The translations under genes and the position numbers were made by a program. A DNA stretch of 6,359 bases, from positions 485 through 6,843 of the forward strand of contig CAYJOG010000157.1 in NCBI GenBank assembly GCA_964371695.1, read 5' to 3'. Of the stretch, positions 5,448 through 6,359 are shown piece by piece (positions within the stretch are counted from its first letter, which is position 1; the number at the start of each line of letters is the position of its first letter). Below the pieces are notes generated by a model. That model saw only the letters and a program-made list of their open reading frames with translations, made no database searches and was not told the DNA's origin. Source of the DNA: CAYJOG01 sp964371695 [NCBI: uncultured bacterium]. Lineage in GTDB: Bacteria; CAYJOG01.

Positions 5448-6359
5448 ATGGCCACCGCCACCACCAAAAAGCCCGCTAAAAAAGCAGCCCCCAAAAAACT
5501 GGCAACCAAAACCGCCGCCCCTAAAAAACCGGCCCCCAAAGCCCACGCCCCGGCACGGGTGGAGCGCATCAGCACCAACCCGGCCACTGGCGAAGACCTG
5601 GGCAGTTACCCGGTGTTCACGCCCGACGAAGTGCGCGCCGCCATCGCCCGCGCCCGTGCAGCCCAGCCCCGCTGGGCGGCGTTCTCCCTCGAAAAACGCA
5701 TCGAGTTCATGAAGCGCGTGAAGCGCGACATCCTCAACCACATGGGCGACTTGGCGGAGCTTATCTCCAAGGAAAGCGGCAAACCCCGCGTGGAGGCCCA
5801 CAACGCCGAGATCATTCTCATCTGCGACCTCATTGACTATTTCTCCAAAGAAGCCCCCAAGCTGCTGGCCGACGAAAAACTGCCCATGCCCCAGGTGGCC
5901 TTCAAAACCAAATCCACCAAACTTTTTTATGCCCCCCTGGGTGTCATCGGCGTCATCAGCCCCTGGAACTGGCCCTTCGCCATTCCCATGAGCGAAATCA
6001 TCATGGCGCTGATTTGCGGCAACACGGTGGTGCTCAAACCCGCCGAGCCCACCAGCCTGTGCGGCCTGCGCATCGGCGAGCTGTTTGACCGCGCCGGTGT
6101 GCCCGAAGGCGTGGTGGAAGTGGTGACCGGCTCTGGCAGCAGCACGGGTCAGGCGCTGGTAGAGGGCGACGTGGACAAGGTGGTGTTCACCGGCTCTGTG
6201 GAAGTGGGGCGGCACATCATGGAAACCGCCGCCAAACGCCTGTGCCCCGCTGTGCTGGAACTGGGCGGCAAAGACCCGATGATCATCTGCGAAGACGCTT
6301 ACCTGAACGCCGCCGCCGAGGCCGCCGTGTGGGGGGCTTTCTTCAACCAGGGTCAGGTG
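5448..6359 (+). CDS. NAD(P)-dependent aldehyde dehydrogenase with histone-like tail, 3' partial
   Basis: The frame is open from the ATG at 5448 to the window end, giving 304 residues of a family usually near 480-500. Members oxidise aldehydes to carboxylic acids with NAD or NADP. Visible motifs are SPWNWP (171-176, oxyanion Asn174), the cofactor-binding KPAEPT (197-202), FTGSVEVG (247-254), and LELGGKDP (270-277) with general-base Glu271. The window ends at FFNQGQV (298-304), immediately before the position where the family has its catalytic Cys, so that residue cannot be checked. Residues 1-37 are an added tail with 10 Lys, 12 Ala, 6 Pro and no acidic residue, resembling histone H1 tails. 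The fold begins near residue 38 (VERISTNPATGE). The substrate cannot be told; a succinate-semialdehyde-type or broad aldehyde enzyme is possible. The gene has its own promoter candidate and a good ribosome binding site. Confidence 0.96.
   Translation, partial: MATATTKKPAKKAAPKKLATKTAAPKKPAPKAHAPARVERISTNPATGEDLGSYPVFTPDEVRAAIARARAAQPRWAAFSLEKRIEFMKRVKRDILNHMGDLAELISKESGKPRVEAHNAEIILICDLIDYFSKEAPKLLADEKLPMPQVAFKTKSTKLFYAPLGVIGVISPWNWPFAIPMSEIIMALICGNTVVLKPAEPTSLCGLRIGELFDRAGVPEGVVEVVTGSGSSTGQALVEGDVDKVVFTGSVEVGRHIMETAAKRLCPAVLELGGKDPMIICEDAYLNAAAEAAVWGAFFNQGQV
5484..5543 (+). repeat. Degenerate 30-nt tandem repeat encoding the basic tail
   Basis: Two adjacent 30-nt units (5484-5513 and 5514-5543) are identical at 24 of 30 positions and encode AAPKKLATKT and AAPKKPAPKA. 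A looser third unit (TKKPAKK) precedes them. The tail of the dehydrogenase therefore seems to have grown by duplication of a roughly 10-residue AAPKK unit. Low-complexity Lys/Ala coding can also converge on this pattern. Confidence 0.6.

Noticed and set aside
5477-5530. A-rich runs (AAAAAA after T or C) in the basic tail as possible frameshift slippery sites
   Set aside because: Simple Lys-Lys codons explain them, no stimulatory stem follows at the right distance, and the zero frame continues into a conserved enzyme.
5427-6215. 262-codon minus-strand frame rich in Gly, His and Phe
   Set aside because: It is antisense to the aldehyde dehydrogenase, whose motifs are unmistakable; the Gly/Phe-rich end is simply the complement of the Lys/Ala tail.

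Overview
The window holds five protein genes from a GC-rich bacterium. A hand count gives about 62% G+C over 3181-3480. The gene order (DUF3084 protein, HEAT-repeat protein, isoleucyl-tRNA synthetase, DUF559 endonuclease, aldehyde dehydrogenase), the class 2 (eukaryote-like) IleRS and the GGGAGAGGG-type hairpin repeats fit a Gram-negative, probably proteobacterium-like chromosome. I cannot name a genus from the sequence alone.

Layout, left to right. (1) 1-903 (+) is the 3' part of a coiled-coil protein ending in what looks like a DUF3084 domain. (2) 900-1415 (+) is a small HEAT-repeat protein, joined to the first gene by an ATGA overlap and so probably translationally coupled to it. (3) After a 63-nt pyrimidine-rich gap, 1479-4634 (+) is a complete ileS of the IleRS2 type with synthetic, editing and zinc-binding motifs intact. 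It has no Shine-Dalgarno sequence, and a TACACT -10-like box sits 9 nt before its ATG, which suggests a leaderless or nearly leaderless mRNA. (4) 4635-4939 is a non-coding gap between convergent genes, filled with hairpin repeats: one 23-nt hairpin and two 66-nt two-hairpin elements in opposite orientation. (5) 4940-5335 (-) is a DUF559 (Vsr-like nuclease fold) gene of about 50% G+C, clearly lower than its neighbours; its stop codon lies 11 nt from the nearest 66-nt element. (6) A 112-nt divergent spacer carries a second CTACACT box and a good AAGGAG ribosome binding site. (7) 5448-6359 (+) is an aldehyde dehydrogenase with a Lys/Ala/Pro-rich, histone H1-like N-terminal tail, cut by the window edge just before the expected catalytic cysteine.

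The first two genes look like one transcription unit. ileS and the dehydrogenase appear to have their own promoters of the same type. The DUF559 gene with its hairpin repeats looks like an accessory insertion between two core genes. The most interesting points are the composite repeats next to the DUF559 gene, the predicted leaderless ileS mRNA, and the histone-like tail on a metabolic enzyme.
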